Positions 1 to 10,492 of a stretch of DNA of 64,000 nucleotides are shown piece by piece. Each line of letters begins with the position of its first letter. Within the stretch, counting starts at the first letter, position 1. This stretch comes from Chlorella sorokiniana (lineage: Eukaryota > Chlorophyta > Trebouxiophyceae > Chlorellales > Chlorellaceae), in assembly GCA_025917655.1 (NCBI GenBank), contig CP084613.1, forward strand, positions 620,001 through 684,000, in the 5' to 3' direction. The translations under genes and the position numbers were made by a program. The notes under the pieces were generated by a model that did no database searches, was not told where the DNA came from, and saw only the letters and a program-made list of their open reading frames with translations.

Positions 1-1416
1 AGAAGGGCGGGGCGCAGCAGAGGGGCGCACCTGCGCTGCTGCTTGCTCCAGGGTAACGCTCGTGCGAGCGCCGCCCTGCAGCACCTCCTGCCACGGCTGC
101 AGCCAGGCCTCGGGCATGGCCGCGCTGACCGGGAGCTGGATGTACCTGCAGCGAGACAGCAGCGCCTCGCGCAGCCCGCTCAGCTTGCTTGCTTCACCCG
201 GCGGCAGCTCGGCAGTCGATTTGGGAGGGCACATGTGCTGATCGAGGCGGCCGCGGCGCTCACCGGAAGCCGTGGTCCGTGCCTCCGACCTCCTTTGCCA
301 GCTCCACAATGGCTTGGAGGCTGAGGTGGCCGCGGTTGGTCGGCGGCACCCTGCAGCACGGGGGGCGCCGCACCCCAATCGCTTGGCCCGCTGCCGGTTC
401 ACTTGGCCCTACCGTGCGCCCTCTGGCAGCGGCAACCTCATGCTGGCCGGCCACGCCTTGCTGCTGCCCAGGCGGGCTGGATTGCAAGGCCAGGGCGGCG
501 GGGAAGCACCCCATGCCCGACACACCAATGCAGCCCTTGCACCCGACACCCAGCCGCAGGCGTTTGGCCGAGGCACACCTGAAGCAGCTCCAGGAGGCGA
601 TGCCGTATGCGCGGATGCGCCCCGCCGCCGCGCCTCCTCGCAGAAACCAAAGGCGGCGCGCAGGCGGGCCATGAACGCGTCGCGGCCCAGCGCCGCCAGC
701 TGGCTCTCCGCGGGGTTGTGCAGATACAGGAGGTCCACGCTGGCCAGCCCCAGCTCCGAGAGGGAGCGGGCCAGGGAGGCGGCCAGGAAGGGCGGCGCCA
801 TGCTGTGCACGCCGCCCGCCACATCAGCAGGCGCCACCTCGTCCGCCGCCAGCAGCCGCTCCAGCAGCCCATCTGCCGGGGCAGAGGGTGACGCCAGCAC
901 ATGACTTGCAGCGCAGTCACTAGCGGTTGGCCTGCAAGCCAGGCCCCCGTCTGCCAGCCCATGCTGCCTTGGGAGCAACCTTGATGACATGTTCAGGCTG
1001 TCCGCGCAGCACCCACCCACCTGGCGGGTAGCCCGCCTTGGTGGAGACAAAGAGCTGGTCGCGCTCAGCATCACCCAGCACTCGCAGCGCACGCAGCGCG
1101 CGCCCCACCGCCGTCTCCGCCCGCCCGCCCCGGTAGTTGGCTGCCGTGTCGATCACGTTCCAGCCGGCCGAGATTGACTGCAGAGCACGCAGGGGATGTG
1201 CATTCATGGACGTTGCAGGGCAGCATGGAGGCACCTCTCCACCACGCTGCCAGCAGCAGTGCAGCGGCTTGCCTTCAGAACAGCGTTGGTCACCGCCTCA
1301 TCAGTGGCATCGTCGCTGGGCCCCAGGTAGGTGCCCACCCCCAGGCTGCTGAGGGTCAGGGACGCGTTTGGCGCGGCATCCACGCCTGCGCGCACGCCGA
1401 TGCGGAGGGTAAGCAT
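1..1416 (-). CDS. aldo/keto reductase, 3' end outside the window
   Basis: NAD(P)H-dependent oxidoreductase of the aldo/keto reductase superfamily; the substrate cannot be told. Exons read, in order: SLGVGTYLGPSDDATDEA, then NVIDTAANYRGGRAE (beta2 strand and the Asp/Tyr-bearing loop), QLFVSTKAGY (with the catalytic Lys), SVDLLYLHNPAES, then AYGIASWSCFR and LQLPVSAAMPEAW-like text running off the left edge. The chosen ATG at 1416 is the first in frame, but an upstream exon cannot be excluded. The intron 1178-1272 has a GC donor and a normal AG acceptor and joins VLK to SISAGWN in frame. Near 621 the frame jumps by one base in a run of C (G on the coding strand): EEARRRG continues as RIRAYGIAS only if one base is added. 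Family call firm; exact enzyme unknown. Confidence 0.8.
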
Positions 1417-1528
1417 TGGCGGGGCTGGGAGGCTGCGGCTGGGGGACCCTGCCCGATACATCACGGCACTGCTGTTGAATCCGTGAAGCAAGGATCCGAA
1501 GGAGGTGCGTGCTGCAGCCCAGGCCCAC

Positions 1529-2167
1529 CTGAATAGCGCAGGGGTGCTCGCGGAAGTGCCCCGCTGCGGCCTCGGCCCCCGTGGCGAAGCGCGCTGTGCC
1601 CGCAGCGCTCGCGTGGCCGGCCCACGGCCCGTCCATCACACTGGCGAAGCACTGTGGGGCCACCTTGCAGCTTGCCTTGCTGCAGGAAGGTAAGAATGGG
1701 GCCCGGAGGGGGCAAGGTGGGGTGTGGGTTTTGGGGGCGTCGCACTGTGGCACCCAGCGCGAACGGCCACATCCATCAGTCACGTGGCGAGCGGTGGGGG
1801 TGCCTCACCAAAACTTGCGCATGAAGACGGGGTTGCGGAGGCACTCTCCGGCTCGCGCCCACCCCGGGCACTGCTCGGGCCGCTCGTCTGAGGGGCAGCC
1901 CTCCCCAAGGTGCTCGGTGGTCAGGGCTGCAGCCGCGACGCCCTTGCCGCCGCCAACGCCCCCGCTTCCAGCGCTGCCTCTCAGCAGGCCGCTCAGCAAG
2001 CCTGCCGGCTTGGGCTTGCGCTCGGTGTAGCCTATCAGAGCGCCGTTTCTGTCCTCCAAGCGCCCCGCCCTCGCCGGGCACGCACCAAGCAAGAAAACAT
2101 GCAAGCTAAGCTGCTGTAGCAAGCAGCGCAGGACGCCGGAACGCCGTTTAGTATGTCGTCTACACAT
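1529..2167 (-). CDS. ShKT-domain secreted protein segment
   Basis: Begins at ATG 2167 with a basic stretch and a hydrophobic run (LSLHVFLLGA) that resembles a signal peptide. The first exon then ends in CPSDERPEQCPGWARAGEC and NPVFMRKF. A GT-AG intron (1680-1808) joins it to CKASCKVAP. The six cysteines and the WA..GEC..NP.FM pattern are those of the ShKT fold, found in algal prolyl hydroxylases, peroxidases and small secreted proteins. No catalytic domain is visible. A donor follows AIQ at 1529, so at least one more exon is expected. The only coding sequence downstream is the aldo/keto reductase, but none of the acceptors I tried keeps its frame. It is therefore either a separate small secreted protein or the N-terminal part of the reductase gene. 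Confidence 0.5.
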
Positions 2168-2342
2168 TTCCCGTGCGAGGAACAAGCATCTCGCCCACCG
2201 GCAGTGTTGCACATGTGCGGAAGCAGTGCAGCTGGCAGGAGGCATGAGGTTTCGTCCGTCCCATCGCGTGCTTTCCGGTATTTTCCTTTTCTTGAAAGAT
2301 CGGGATCAAGGAAGCAGGTGCCGGGCGCCGACGGTCACAACT

Positions 2343-2347
2343 TTACA
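2343..2347 (-). terminator. possible UGUAA poly(A) signal of the FAS1 gene
   Basis: TGTAA on the minus strand about 275 nt beyond the stop at 2622. UGUAA is the usual poly(A) signal in green algae; the distance is rather long, so this is tentative. Confidence 0.3.
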
Positions 2348-2534
2348 TGATCGGCCAGAAAGATGTCCTTTGAGAGCACCTCTCACTTAATCATACCTAT
2401 CTATGTGATGTCGATCGCGGCGACGGCGCAAGTAACGAAGCACACCATGACCCTTGGCAGCAAGCTGCCCCCGCCGTCTGCTGCTTCTGTCCCCTCTGGA
2501 ATAATTTCAGGATGGCTGACGGTTCTTGACACTG

Positions 2535-2574
2535 GCACGGTCTCCTGTGTGCCAGCACGGTCTCCTGTGTGCCA
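2535..2574. repeat. 20-bp perfect tandem duplication
   Basis: Two exact adjacent copies of a 20-base unit (2535-2554 and 2555-2574) in the 3' flank of the fasciclin gene. No function is suggested. Confidence 0.9.
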
Positions 2575-2621
2575 GGAGGTTTCAAGCAGCGGTGCAAGCA
2601 TGCATGCTGCCAATGCACGGC

Positions 2622-4760
2622 TTAGCGCCTCCCAGCTGGAACCTGCGTGGCGCCGGTCTGCTGCGGCACCTGCGTCGCCAAGATGGCATCCATTGCCTGC
2701 TGGTCGAAGGTGAAGGGCAGCAGGACCTGCAAGCCAGGGCGCGAGGAAGGAAGCTTGGTTGCGGTTTTGGGGGCACGTGTGCAGGCAGGTGTCCCCTCGG
2801 GCGGTTCACCGGTCCTGCACCACCTGCATGCCCTGCCAGGCTGTCTGGTGCAGATCTGCTCCCACCTGGTCCACCACATGCACCACTGAGGGCCCGCACG
2901 ACACGATGTCGCGCTGCAGAATGTTGGCGCTTGTGCCGATGCCTTGCAGCTGCAGGAGGGGAGCGGAATGGGGGAGGGGGAGAGGGGTGGGCGGCAGCGG
3001 CGGCAGGATCGCAGGGTGGGACTTGTGTGTTTTGCTGGCGCAGGGTGTGTGCCATGCCCTCCCAATTGGAGGTCTCCTTGTCAAACAGGATAAGGCTCAC
3101 AGCAGCTTTTACTGCCCCCGACGCCCCTGCTGCCTCACCGAGGTCGCTCCCGCGCGGTGAGCTGGAGGCGGTTGACCTTGTCAATCGTGTCGCTGGTGTT
3201 GACCCGGGTGCCCGGCTGGAAGGCGGCGGAGGGCCACAGCCCGGGAGCACTGCAGGTGGCGGCAGCAAATGGGAGAGCGTTTTTTTCAATCAAATGGATG
3301 GGCACATGCCACATGAGGCGATGCCAGGCACGCTGGTGCGTGCCTTCCAAGGGTGCAATTATTCTCTGTTTCTTCCTGTCTTCCCACTCTCACCGTGATA
3401 GCCAACCAGCGGGTTGACGAGCTCTGGGGCGTCCACAATGAGCTGCGCCAGGGTGGACTCGTTTCGGAGAGGGCGGGCGTCAATGGGGGCGTTCAGCGCT
3501 GCGGGGAGGGGCGCAATGAAAGAGGGGAAAGGGTCAGCACGACTAAGCAGGTGACGACACGATGTCACGCTGCGCCTGCTGCATCCAGCCAACCACGGAG
3601 GAGGGCAAGGCAGAGCGGCACGGCACTGCCAGGCACCGCTGGCCGGCGCCGCACCCGAGTTGATTGGCACCAGCAGCGTGATGCGTGCGTTCTTGTCCCG
3701 CAGCAGGCGGTCCAGCCCCACGTTCTGGCGCATCCGGGGTGCACAGCAGGCAGTCAGCTGGGCTGGGGAAGCAACCGCACGCCAGCACTGATACAGCCTT
3801 GCCGGGAACTTCAAGAATGGTCTAGCCATGACGCAGAGTAGATGGCGGCCCCCACGCGGCCTCCGCTGCGCGGGCTGCTCCCTGCGGGGACCCACGGCCC
3901 GCTCACCCGAATCAGCTGGGTCCAGTTGGAGGCCTGTGGGATGCGGGCCAGGATGTCTCCCAGCGTGAGGCAGGTGGCGGGGTCCAGGCCGGCCACCGCG
4001 CTGACCTGGGAGGGCGGCACGGGGCCCGCCAGCGGCGGCAGCGACGGCAGCGTGGGCAGCCCGGCGGCGGGGGTGAAGACAACGGGGGCCGGGGTGACGG
4101 AGGGGCCCACTCCGGGGGCGAGGAGGGCGCGTGTCCTCCACTATGGGTGCATTCTGGGAGGGGGCTGGCAGGGTGAGCACAGGGCCCGGCACCATGCTGC
4201 CGCCTGCTGTGCCATCGGCGGCGGGGACGAGGGGCGCGACCGCGCCGCCGAGCGCCTCCGGCCCCAGCAGTTGCACGTTTTCCACGGTCTGAGCTCTGCT
4301 GGACGCGGGCTGGGTTTCGGGGGCAGGAGCAGGGGCAGCCGCCGCCTCGGGCTCTGGGGCCGGCGCAGGCAGCTCAGGGCCAGGAGGAGGCGGCAGAGCC
4401 CCCGGCGCCGCAGCCTCAGCGACAGGGGAGGCCCGAGCAGGAGCAGGCAGCTCGGGAACGGGGACAGCTCGCACCGGGGGCGGCGGCTCCGGGCTCGGCT
4501 GCACCGCTGGGGAGGGCCGCCGCCCCCAAAGACGCCAGCAAAAGTTGTCTGGGGAGGGGGAGGGGCCGGCGCCTGCGGTGCCCCCGCCGCCCAGCGCTCT
4601 GGCCAGGTTCTGAGAGGCCTGGAACTGAGCGCTGGTGGGGGAGGTGCCCGTTTGCCCTGCCTGCTGCAACACGCGCCTGCATTCAAAGAGGGCGCAAACC
4701 CGCAAGCTCATGCCGTCTGTGGCTGGCACGCGCAGTGAAGGTCGCTACTCACTTCGGCAT
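2622..4760 (-). CDS. fasciclin (FAS1) domain protein with Pro/Ala-rich N-terminal part
   Basis: Likely extracellular adhesion protein. After a Pro/Ala/Glu-rich region of roughly 150 residues, one FAS1 domain is spread over six or so exons: CLTLGDILARIPQASNW (start of the fold), VGLDRLLRDKNARITLLVPI (the conserved H1-like block), NESTLAQLIVDAPELVN, GTRVNTSDTIDKVNRL, SANILQRDIVSCGPSVVHVV (the H2-like block), and a last exon LLPFTFDQQAMDAI ending at 2622. The possible start ATG (4760) lies in a 19-nt exon (4753-4771) that also carries the expansin stop. From ATG, an 8-nt coding piece joins in frame to RVLQQAGQTG. The gene may therefore be the C-terminal half of an expansin-FAS1 fusion. A one-base frame jump occurs near 4120 at the end of the Pro-rich part. 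Confidence 0.75.
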
Positions 4761-4767
4761 CTGGCCC

Positions 4768-5964
4768 TTAGCTGATTACACACTTGAGCATATGCCCCGC
4801 AGCCCACCTGGCCACAACAGTCTGCCCGGTGGCGTCCGTGGCGCGCAGGTCTAGGGGGCAGGGGGCACAGAGGAGAGCTCCCAGGCTGCGCCAAAGGTGT
4901 GCTGCATCGGCTGCCAGTTGTTCGGGGTCTACAGCAGGCAATGGCGTGGGCAGGGAGACGGCAGGCAATGAAGCAGCAGGGTGCTGCAGGGCAATGCACA
5001 CCTGTCTAGCTGCGGCTGACGAGAGTAGCCCCCTTGTATGCAGTGACAAACCACCGACCCTTGTGGAAGAAAGAAAATCCAACCTCCAAACTGAGTGCAG
5101 TGTGCACTGAACTCCCACCTTGTCGCTATTGGCCAGCTGCACGTTGGCAACATCGCCGCTGCCCGCCACGCTGCGCAGAGCTAGGCGCAGCCAGGAGCCG
5201 CCGGCGGTTCGGTATTGGTCCACATTTACCGCGATTGGGCCCGGCGGCTCGCAGTTCACCTGCGGGGGAGGAGGGCAGGGTGACGTGCACTAGTGCCTCC
5301 CTTGGGGGAAGCGGAAACGCCGCTCGCGAAGCTGGGGCGCCTTGAAAGGCTGGACGCAATCACGCGGCACCCAGCTGAGCTCGCTTACCCTGCGGAAGCG
5401 GGCCGACACCTGGCCAAGCCCGCTGGATACGATGCGGCCGAAAGCGTCGGGAGCAAGGTAGATGGCGCTGGCGCCGCAGCCGCTGCAGTGATCGATCACT
5501 TGCACCACCAGCGAGGAGGCTGAAGCCGAGCCGCACTGCGAAGGATCTGCGCACTGCACCTCCAGGCACGCGCCGCAGCCCTGCTGCACGCCCGCCGCAA
5601 ACGGGCTGGCGGCCGGGTCTATGGCGGCAAACGCGCCAAACGGCCACTGCCCCGCAGGCAGGTCGCCGTACCCGCAGGCGGCCTGGGCAGGGTTGTATGT
5701 CTGCAAAAAAGGGGTAAGCAGGGAGGCATGGCAGCTTGGAATATGTTGTGGCACATCCAAGACTTCCGCTGCCCGGGAAGATGCCCCGTCCATCCTGCTT
5801 GCAATCTGCCCAGCTCTGCTTACCGACCCAAAGGCGAGCTGGCCAAGCAGGCCCTGCTGCCAGACGGCAGCGTCCGCCTGGGAGTTCGCAGTTGGAGCGA
5901 GCACAGCTACCAGCGCCCCGAGCAGCAGCACCCAAGCTGGGCGGCAGCATGGGCGGAGCGCCAT
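4768..5964 (-). CDS. expansin-like protein
   Basis: Secreted wall-loosening protein. ATG 5964 opens a signal peptide (hydrophobic WVLLLGALVAVLA). The second exon carries the double-psi beta-barrel domain: YNPAQAACGYGDL, GCGACLEVQCADPSQCGSAS and VVQVIDHCSGCGASAIYLAP, with the cysteines and the H-C-x-G-C block of expansin domain 1. NCEPPGPIAVNVDQYRTAGG and WLRLALRSVAGSGDVANVQL open the C-terminal carbohydrate-binding domain. This continues as NNWQPMQHTFGAAWELSS and, one frame away, LDLRATDATGQTVVA. The two parts are separated by a frame jump in a run of G at 4854-4858, explained by one missing base. As read, TAA at 4768-4770 follows directly after the last splice, so the end is uncertain (see the FAS1 entry). 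Confidence 0.85.
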
Positions 5965-6322
5965 GGCTTGCTGAAGGGGTGGGGAGGCCGGGAGGCACAG
6001 CTGTCCAGGCAATGGGGGCTCACGCAGCAGGAGGGATTGAAGTTGCGTGCGTGATGCAGGTGCGTCTTGGTCACCTAATACATTGCGATAATGGGAAGTG
6101 CAGCACAATAGAAGAGATGCATCGCCAGGTAAGCGGCCAGAAACCGCTTCTGGCCAGTGCAGTACGCATTCGGCAGCGCACACATCAGCCGTACCGCCCC
6201 AGCTTCTGTACCAGGTGCACGCGGCCCGCTCTCGTTCTTCAATCTCGCTCTTTCGGCTGGTTTGAACTTGTTGAAGAGTCTCAGGCAACTGCCAAGCGCT
6301 GCAGCTTGCAACCCCCGACACC
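5965..6322. promoter_or_regulatory. divergent promoter region, expansin / GIN protein
   Basis: A 358-nt gap between two genes transcribed outward, both coding for secreted proteins. It is less GC-rich than the genes. No clear TATA box or named motif was seen; the call rests on position only. Confidence 0.4.
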
Positions 6323-8669
6323 ATGCCTCGCTTCCTGTGCCTTCTTGCCCTCGCAGCGCTGCTGCTGGCAGCTCCCGCACGCAGCCAGCAGTCCAATGGC
6401 GCCTCCACGGCCTCAGACGGCAGCTCTGCGCCCATCCAGGAGCTGCCTCCCTTCTCCAGGGTGGAGGCCTGCGTGCCGTTCAACGTGCTGGTCCAGCCCT
6501 CCTCCTCTGGGCAGGGCCCTGCCTACGGCTTGCAAGTCGAGGCGGAGACCCAGGCCGCCAACGCCATCCAAGGCACCGTTCAGGACGACACGCTGCAGCT
6601 CCAGACTGGCTCGTTCACGACCACGCAGCCAATCAAGGTGCGCGAGGGACAGGGAAACCTGTATGTGCAGCAATCAGCTGCTCGAACGCTCGTCCAGGAT
6701 GGACGGTGCTGCTCTGCTGGCGTGATCAGGGTGATCAGGGTGCCTGCCCGCCTCCCACCCCCGCCACCCCAGGTCGTCGTCTACCTGCCCGCCAGCCAGC
6801 TGGCAGCGCTCGACCTGCTGGGCTTTGGCGGCAACGTCTACGTGAACGAAGGTAGCTTTGCACTGTTGCTGCACAGCTTCTTCACGGGGGCTCAGGGCTT
6901 CCAGTGACAGGCACAAGCTTGCAGCTGGGCCCTCCAAGCGCCCCAGCTGGCATCGTAACCCTGCCAGCGCCAACGGCTGTCAGGTTCACTTTCAGCTCTG
7001 CTGCATGCCCTGCTGCTGCGATCCCATGCAGGCTTCAACCCCAACACCTTTGCCCTGCGCGTCGGCAGCGGCTCGGGCAGCGCTTACCTGTTCAACATGA
7101 CCGCCGACAGCGCCAGCGTGCAGACCGGCAGGTGCACCGCCGCCGCTCGCCCCAACTGCTGCCCCGCACAAAGACCACCGCACCACCATGCAGCACCCGC
7201 AGCTTGCCACCTCCCCTGCGTGCACCCTACCAAGTCCACCTCATGCTTCCGCTCTCACATGTTCCGTGTGATTTTCCTGCAGCTCCGGTGAGGTGGTGCT
7301 GACTGGGTCCTACGGCACCGTCGACGTCACCACCTCCGGCATCTCCACGGTGTTTGTGCAGGGGTGCAGCAGGTGGGCTCCCCGGCTCTTTGTGACCGCC
7401 TCGCATGGCCACTGTGGAAGGCCGGGTGCAGCGGCTGCCCCATGCGCTCCGCATCCTTTGGAGGGTCAATGTCATTAGGAAACACCCCTGCACAATTCCT
7501 GCTGACTGCAGGCTGTGAATGTGGACCTGTCTGGCATATCAAACGTCTACGTGGTGCCCGCCTCGGCCGCCTGCCAGATCAGCGGCAGGTGGGTCGGCCG
7601 GGCTGCCTGCTTTACAACTCTGCCTGGGGGCTGGCCGCACGCACCCTGCTGCTGCAAGCGAGGCCGCCTGCCCTGCCTGTCCACAGGGCCCGACCTCCGC
7701 CCAGGCTGCCCTCACAGCCAACCCCATGCATGCACACGCGTGCAGGGCCTCCGGCATCAGCAACGTCGTCTACTCTCAGGGGCAGTGCTCCGTGCAGAGC
7801 GCCTTCCTGCTGACCTCGCCCTGCCAGCAGTCTGGAAGCATCAGCCTGCAGGTGCCCACCCCCGCCTGGACCCAGGGCCTCACCGCGATCGGCACCTTTT
7901 CCTGCGGCGCCGGTGAGCGCCTGTTGTTGTAGGCCTCGATGCCAGCCCACGCTTTCCTGAGCTGACGCCTCGCTTCTCCGCCGCTTACCTGCTCTGTGAC
8001 CTCCTTCAACCCCCTCCTCTTGCAGCCGGAAGCTTCTTCTCCGCCTCACAGCAGAGCTTCCCCTCCGTCCAAGTGCCCCAGCTCCAGTTCCCCGCCTTCC
8101 AGCTCTCCCCCATCAGGCCCCTCATCCCCATCCAGACGACCCCGGCCCCTGCCCCTGCTCCCATTGCGCCACCCCCAGCCCCTGCAGCAACCCCCACAGC
8201 CACCGCAGCACCCGCCGAAGTGGCCGCTCCCCGCCGGTGCCCGAAAGCGGCATCATCAACGCCCAAAACCCCTACTCCTTTGGAGTCCAGGTGAGGCACA
8301 GGGGTGGCGCCAGGCATCCGCCCGCATGAATTCTGCGCTGATTCAAGCACGCAGCGGGAGACGCACTTCGGCTGACCCAGTGAGCTGCCCTGTGCAGGGA
8401 CCCACTGGCTCCCAGTTCCAGGCTGGCAGCGTGGGCCCTCAGGGCACCACCGCCACCAGCGCTGCCACCGGCCAGGGTGAGCCTCTTTTGCTTGCATGGT
8501 CTACCCTGCTGAGCGTAAGCATGCGCTTCAACTGTCCCTACCTGCCTCCCATGTTGGCCTGATTTTGCGTGCAGAACGGGCCACCGCGGTGAGCATGGCT
8601 GGGCCGGGCGGCTCTCGTACCCAGACCTCCAGCGACGGCTCCGGCTTTGGTGCGCAGACCATGGGCTGA
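6323..8669 (+). CDS. secreted GIN-domain (DUF2807) protein
   Basis: ATG 6323 starts a strong signal peptide (FLCLLALAALLLAAPARS). The mature part reads FSRVEACVPFNVLVQPS, DDTLQLQTGSFTTTQPIKV, VVVYLPASQLAALDLLGFGG, GFNPNTFALRVGSGSGSAYL, GSYGTVDVTTSGISTVFVQG and VDLSGISNVYVVPASAAC. These short, repeating beta strands fit the 'putative auto-transporter adhesin, head GIN' family, best known from bacteria. A Pro/Ala/Thr-rich tail and a Gly/Ser end follow. At least seven short introns. Near 8230 the frame shifts by one base in a run of C, after which SGIINAQNPYSFGVQ continues to the TGA at 8667. Function unknown; a surface or wall role is inferred from the signal peptide and fold. Confidence 0.7.
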
Positions 8670-8866
8670 GAGAACGATAAAACTGCAGAAAGCACCACAT
8701 GGTTGGGCGTCAAGCCTAGCTACATGGGTTGATAAGTTGAATCAACCTGTATCATCACTCTGTATCATCTGCAACCAGCTGACAAGGGGCCTTAATGCCA
8801 CAGCCTGCCTGCGTGCCTCTCTGACAGTGTGCAACGTGTGACAGCTTAAATATGCACGTATGTGAA

Positions 8867-8871
8867 TGTAA
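8867..8871 (+). terminator. possible UGUAA poly(A) signal of the GIN gene
   Basis: TGTAA about 200 nt beyond the stop at 8669. A second TGTAA lies at 8999-9003. The 8670-9018 gap between the two converging genes holds nothing else I recognise. Confidence 0.4.
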
Positions 8872-9018
8872 ACGTTTGTGTTGGGTTGCAAACAGCTTGA
8901 TTGGGTGACAAAAACATGGGGGAGGAAAGGCAGCAGGTGTGGGGCACAGCAAAAAGCGCAGAGCAGGAAAACTGGGCGGGTGGTAATGGAGGAATGAAAT
9001 GTAAGCGCTTGTTTGGTA

Positions 9019-9879
9019 TCAAACAATGTCGTCACTGCCATGTGCGTCAGCCGCATGCTGCCGGGCTAGTCGCGTCAGGGATGCTGGGCCTCCCGCCCCG
9101 GTGCCTACACTGCTGCCAGGCTGCTGCGCGCTGGGCGGCAGGGGCTGCGGCGGGCTTGCTGGGGTGCCATGCTGGCTTAGGCGGCTGCCTTCCTGCTGCT
9201 CTTGCTGCTCTGCAGCTTCAACGTCGTCAGAGGCTGCATCGCTGGCATCCGCCAGAACATCAGACAGCTGCGACAGGCCGCTCACGGTGCGACCGCTGAG
9301 CGCCGCCGCCGCCACCAGCGCCCTGCGGCCCAGCAGGTCGCGGGCAACGGCGGCAGGGTCTCCGTGCTTGCCGTGGTGCTGCGCCTTGATGAGCCCCGGC
9401 TCGCCGCCGTCCAGGCTGGCGCGCTGCTGCGGCGGCGGCTCCTGGAAAGCAACCACGGCATCGCCACCTGCGCGCATGGGAACGAGGCAGGGCAAAGCGT
9501 GGTAAGGCGAGCAGCTACAGAAGATGAAGCGGCTGTCGAGCTCATGCGGATGTGTGCCAGGCGTAGATGCACTGGCTGGCAACAAAACAGGACAGCGTGC
9601 ACGGCAGCCCAGCCACTCGCCTGGATGTACCACGAGCACAGGCTTGCGTGCCTCCCTTGCAGCCTTGCGCTTCTCCTCAATCATACGCTGCACCGCCTCT
9701 GTCTGCTGCCGCCCGCGCGGCGGGCGGCGCGCAGGCGCTGCGGCATGCTGCTGACGCGCCTGCCGCCGGCGCTGGAGGTGCCGCCGTATCAGGATCCACA
9801 TGGCCACAGCCAGTGCGATGACGCCTATTGTCGCGCCAAAACCAATGAAGACGTACTCGACAAACTTGTAGGGTGCCAT
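9019..9879 (-). CDS. single-pass membrane protein, function unknown
   Basis: ATG 9879 is followed almost at once by one hydrophobic span (VFIGFGATIGVIALAVAMWI). Then comes a strongly basic stretch (LIRRHLQRRRQARQQ), a charged segment (MIEEKRKAAREARKPVLVV), and a soluble tail rich in Ala, Gln and Ser ending in AADAHGSDDIV. The basic residues after the span suggest that the tail is cytosolic. Two exons are joined by a GC-AG intron (9468-9620): VVHP plus G|GDAVVAFQEPPP, frame kept. No RING finger, kinase or other domain is seen. It converges on the GIN gene. Confidence 0.65.
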   Translation of the reverse strand: MAPYKFVEYVFIGFGATIGVIALAVAMWILIRRHLQRRRQARQQHAAAPARRPPRGRQQTEAVQRMIEEKRKAAREARKPVLVVHPGEWLGCRARCPVLLPASASTPGTHPHELDSRFIFCSCSPYHALPCLVPMRAGGDAVVAFQEPPPQQRASLDGGEPGLIKAQHHGKHGDPAAVARDLLGRRALVAAAALSGRTVSGLSQLSDVLADASDAASDDVEAAEQQEQQEGSRLSQHGTPASPPQPLPPSAQQPGSSVGTGAGGPASLTRLARQHAADAHGSDDIV

Positions 9880-10492
9880 GCCCCGTGCTGGGGGCAGCCT
9901 GCAGGGTGGACGCTGGGGCAAGGCAGGTAAGGCGGCGGCGGCAGCGGCAACAGGAGCAGTTTGAAGGGAAAGGCGGCAATGTCGCCGCGCTCGCCAAAGG
10001 GTCCCATATCAGGCCCTCGTGTGCACCACAGTGCTGGCCACCCAACCGGTGCAAACATCCTTAACAATCCCTCAAGCAGCTAACCTTCCGGCAGTTTGTT
10101 GCCGGTGCCTGTCGCTTGAGTTCTCAGAAGTGGCTTTGGCGTTAATGTGCTTCAGTTGCTCATGACGCCACGCTCTAACGCAAATCAATTTGAGCGGGAA
10201 GTGCCTACCGGCTATCGAGTGATTTGTGATGTTCCGGAGGGCGCAAAGACAGGCACAAAGGACTTATAGATGCAACGAACAAGCGAAAGGGACAGTCGTC
10301 CCTTTCGACAAAGTGAGTCAGCAGGGTTTCCATCATGAGCCTGCGGGGTGCCTTGAACCTTGTAATGTATTGACCATAGATATCCTAGAGATGTTACGGA
10401 ACTTTGCAAAAGCCGCCACGGCTGCCCAGTTCAGGGGGCTGGCAACAGCGGCAGTGACAGGGTAACCCGCCAGGCAGCGTGCTTGAGGAAAA
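9880..10492. promoter_or_regulatory. divergent intergenic region
   Basis: About 0.6 kb between the membrane protein (leftward) and the CLYBL gene (rightward). GC content drops here, as expected for a promoter. No clear motif and no coding exon recognised. Confidence 0.4.

Larger units (their letters stand above)
2168..2621. other. intergenic stretch, tail of the FAS1 gene
   Basis: No gene seen. It lies between the stop of the fasciclin gene (minus strand) and the ShKT start. It holds a 20-bp tandem duplication (2535-2574) and a TTACA on the plus strand (2343-2347), which reads TGTAA on the minus strand as a possible poly(A) signal. Confidence 0.5.
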
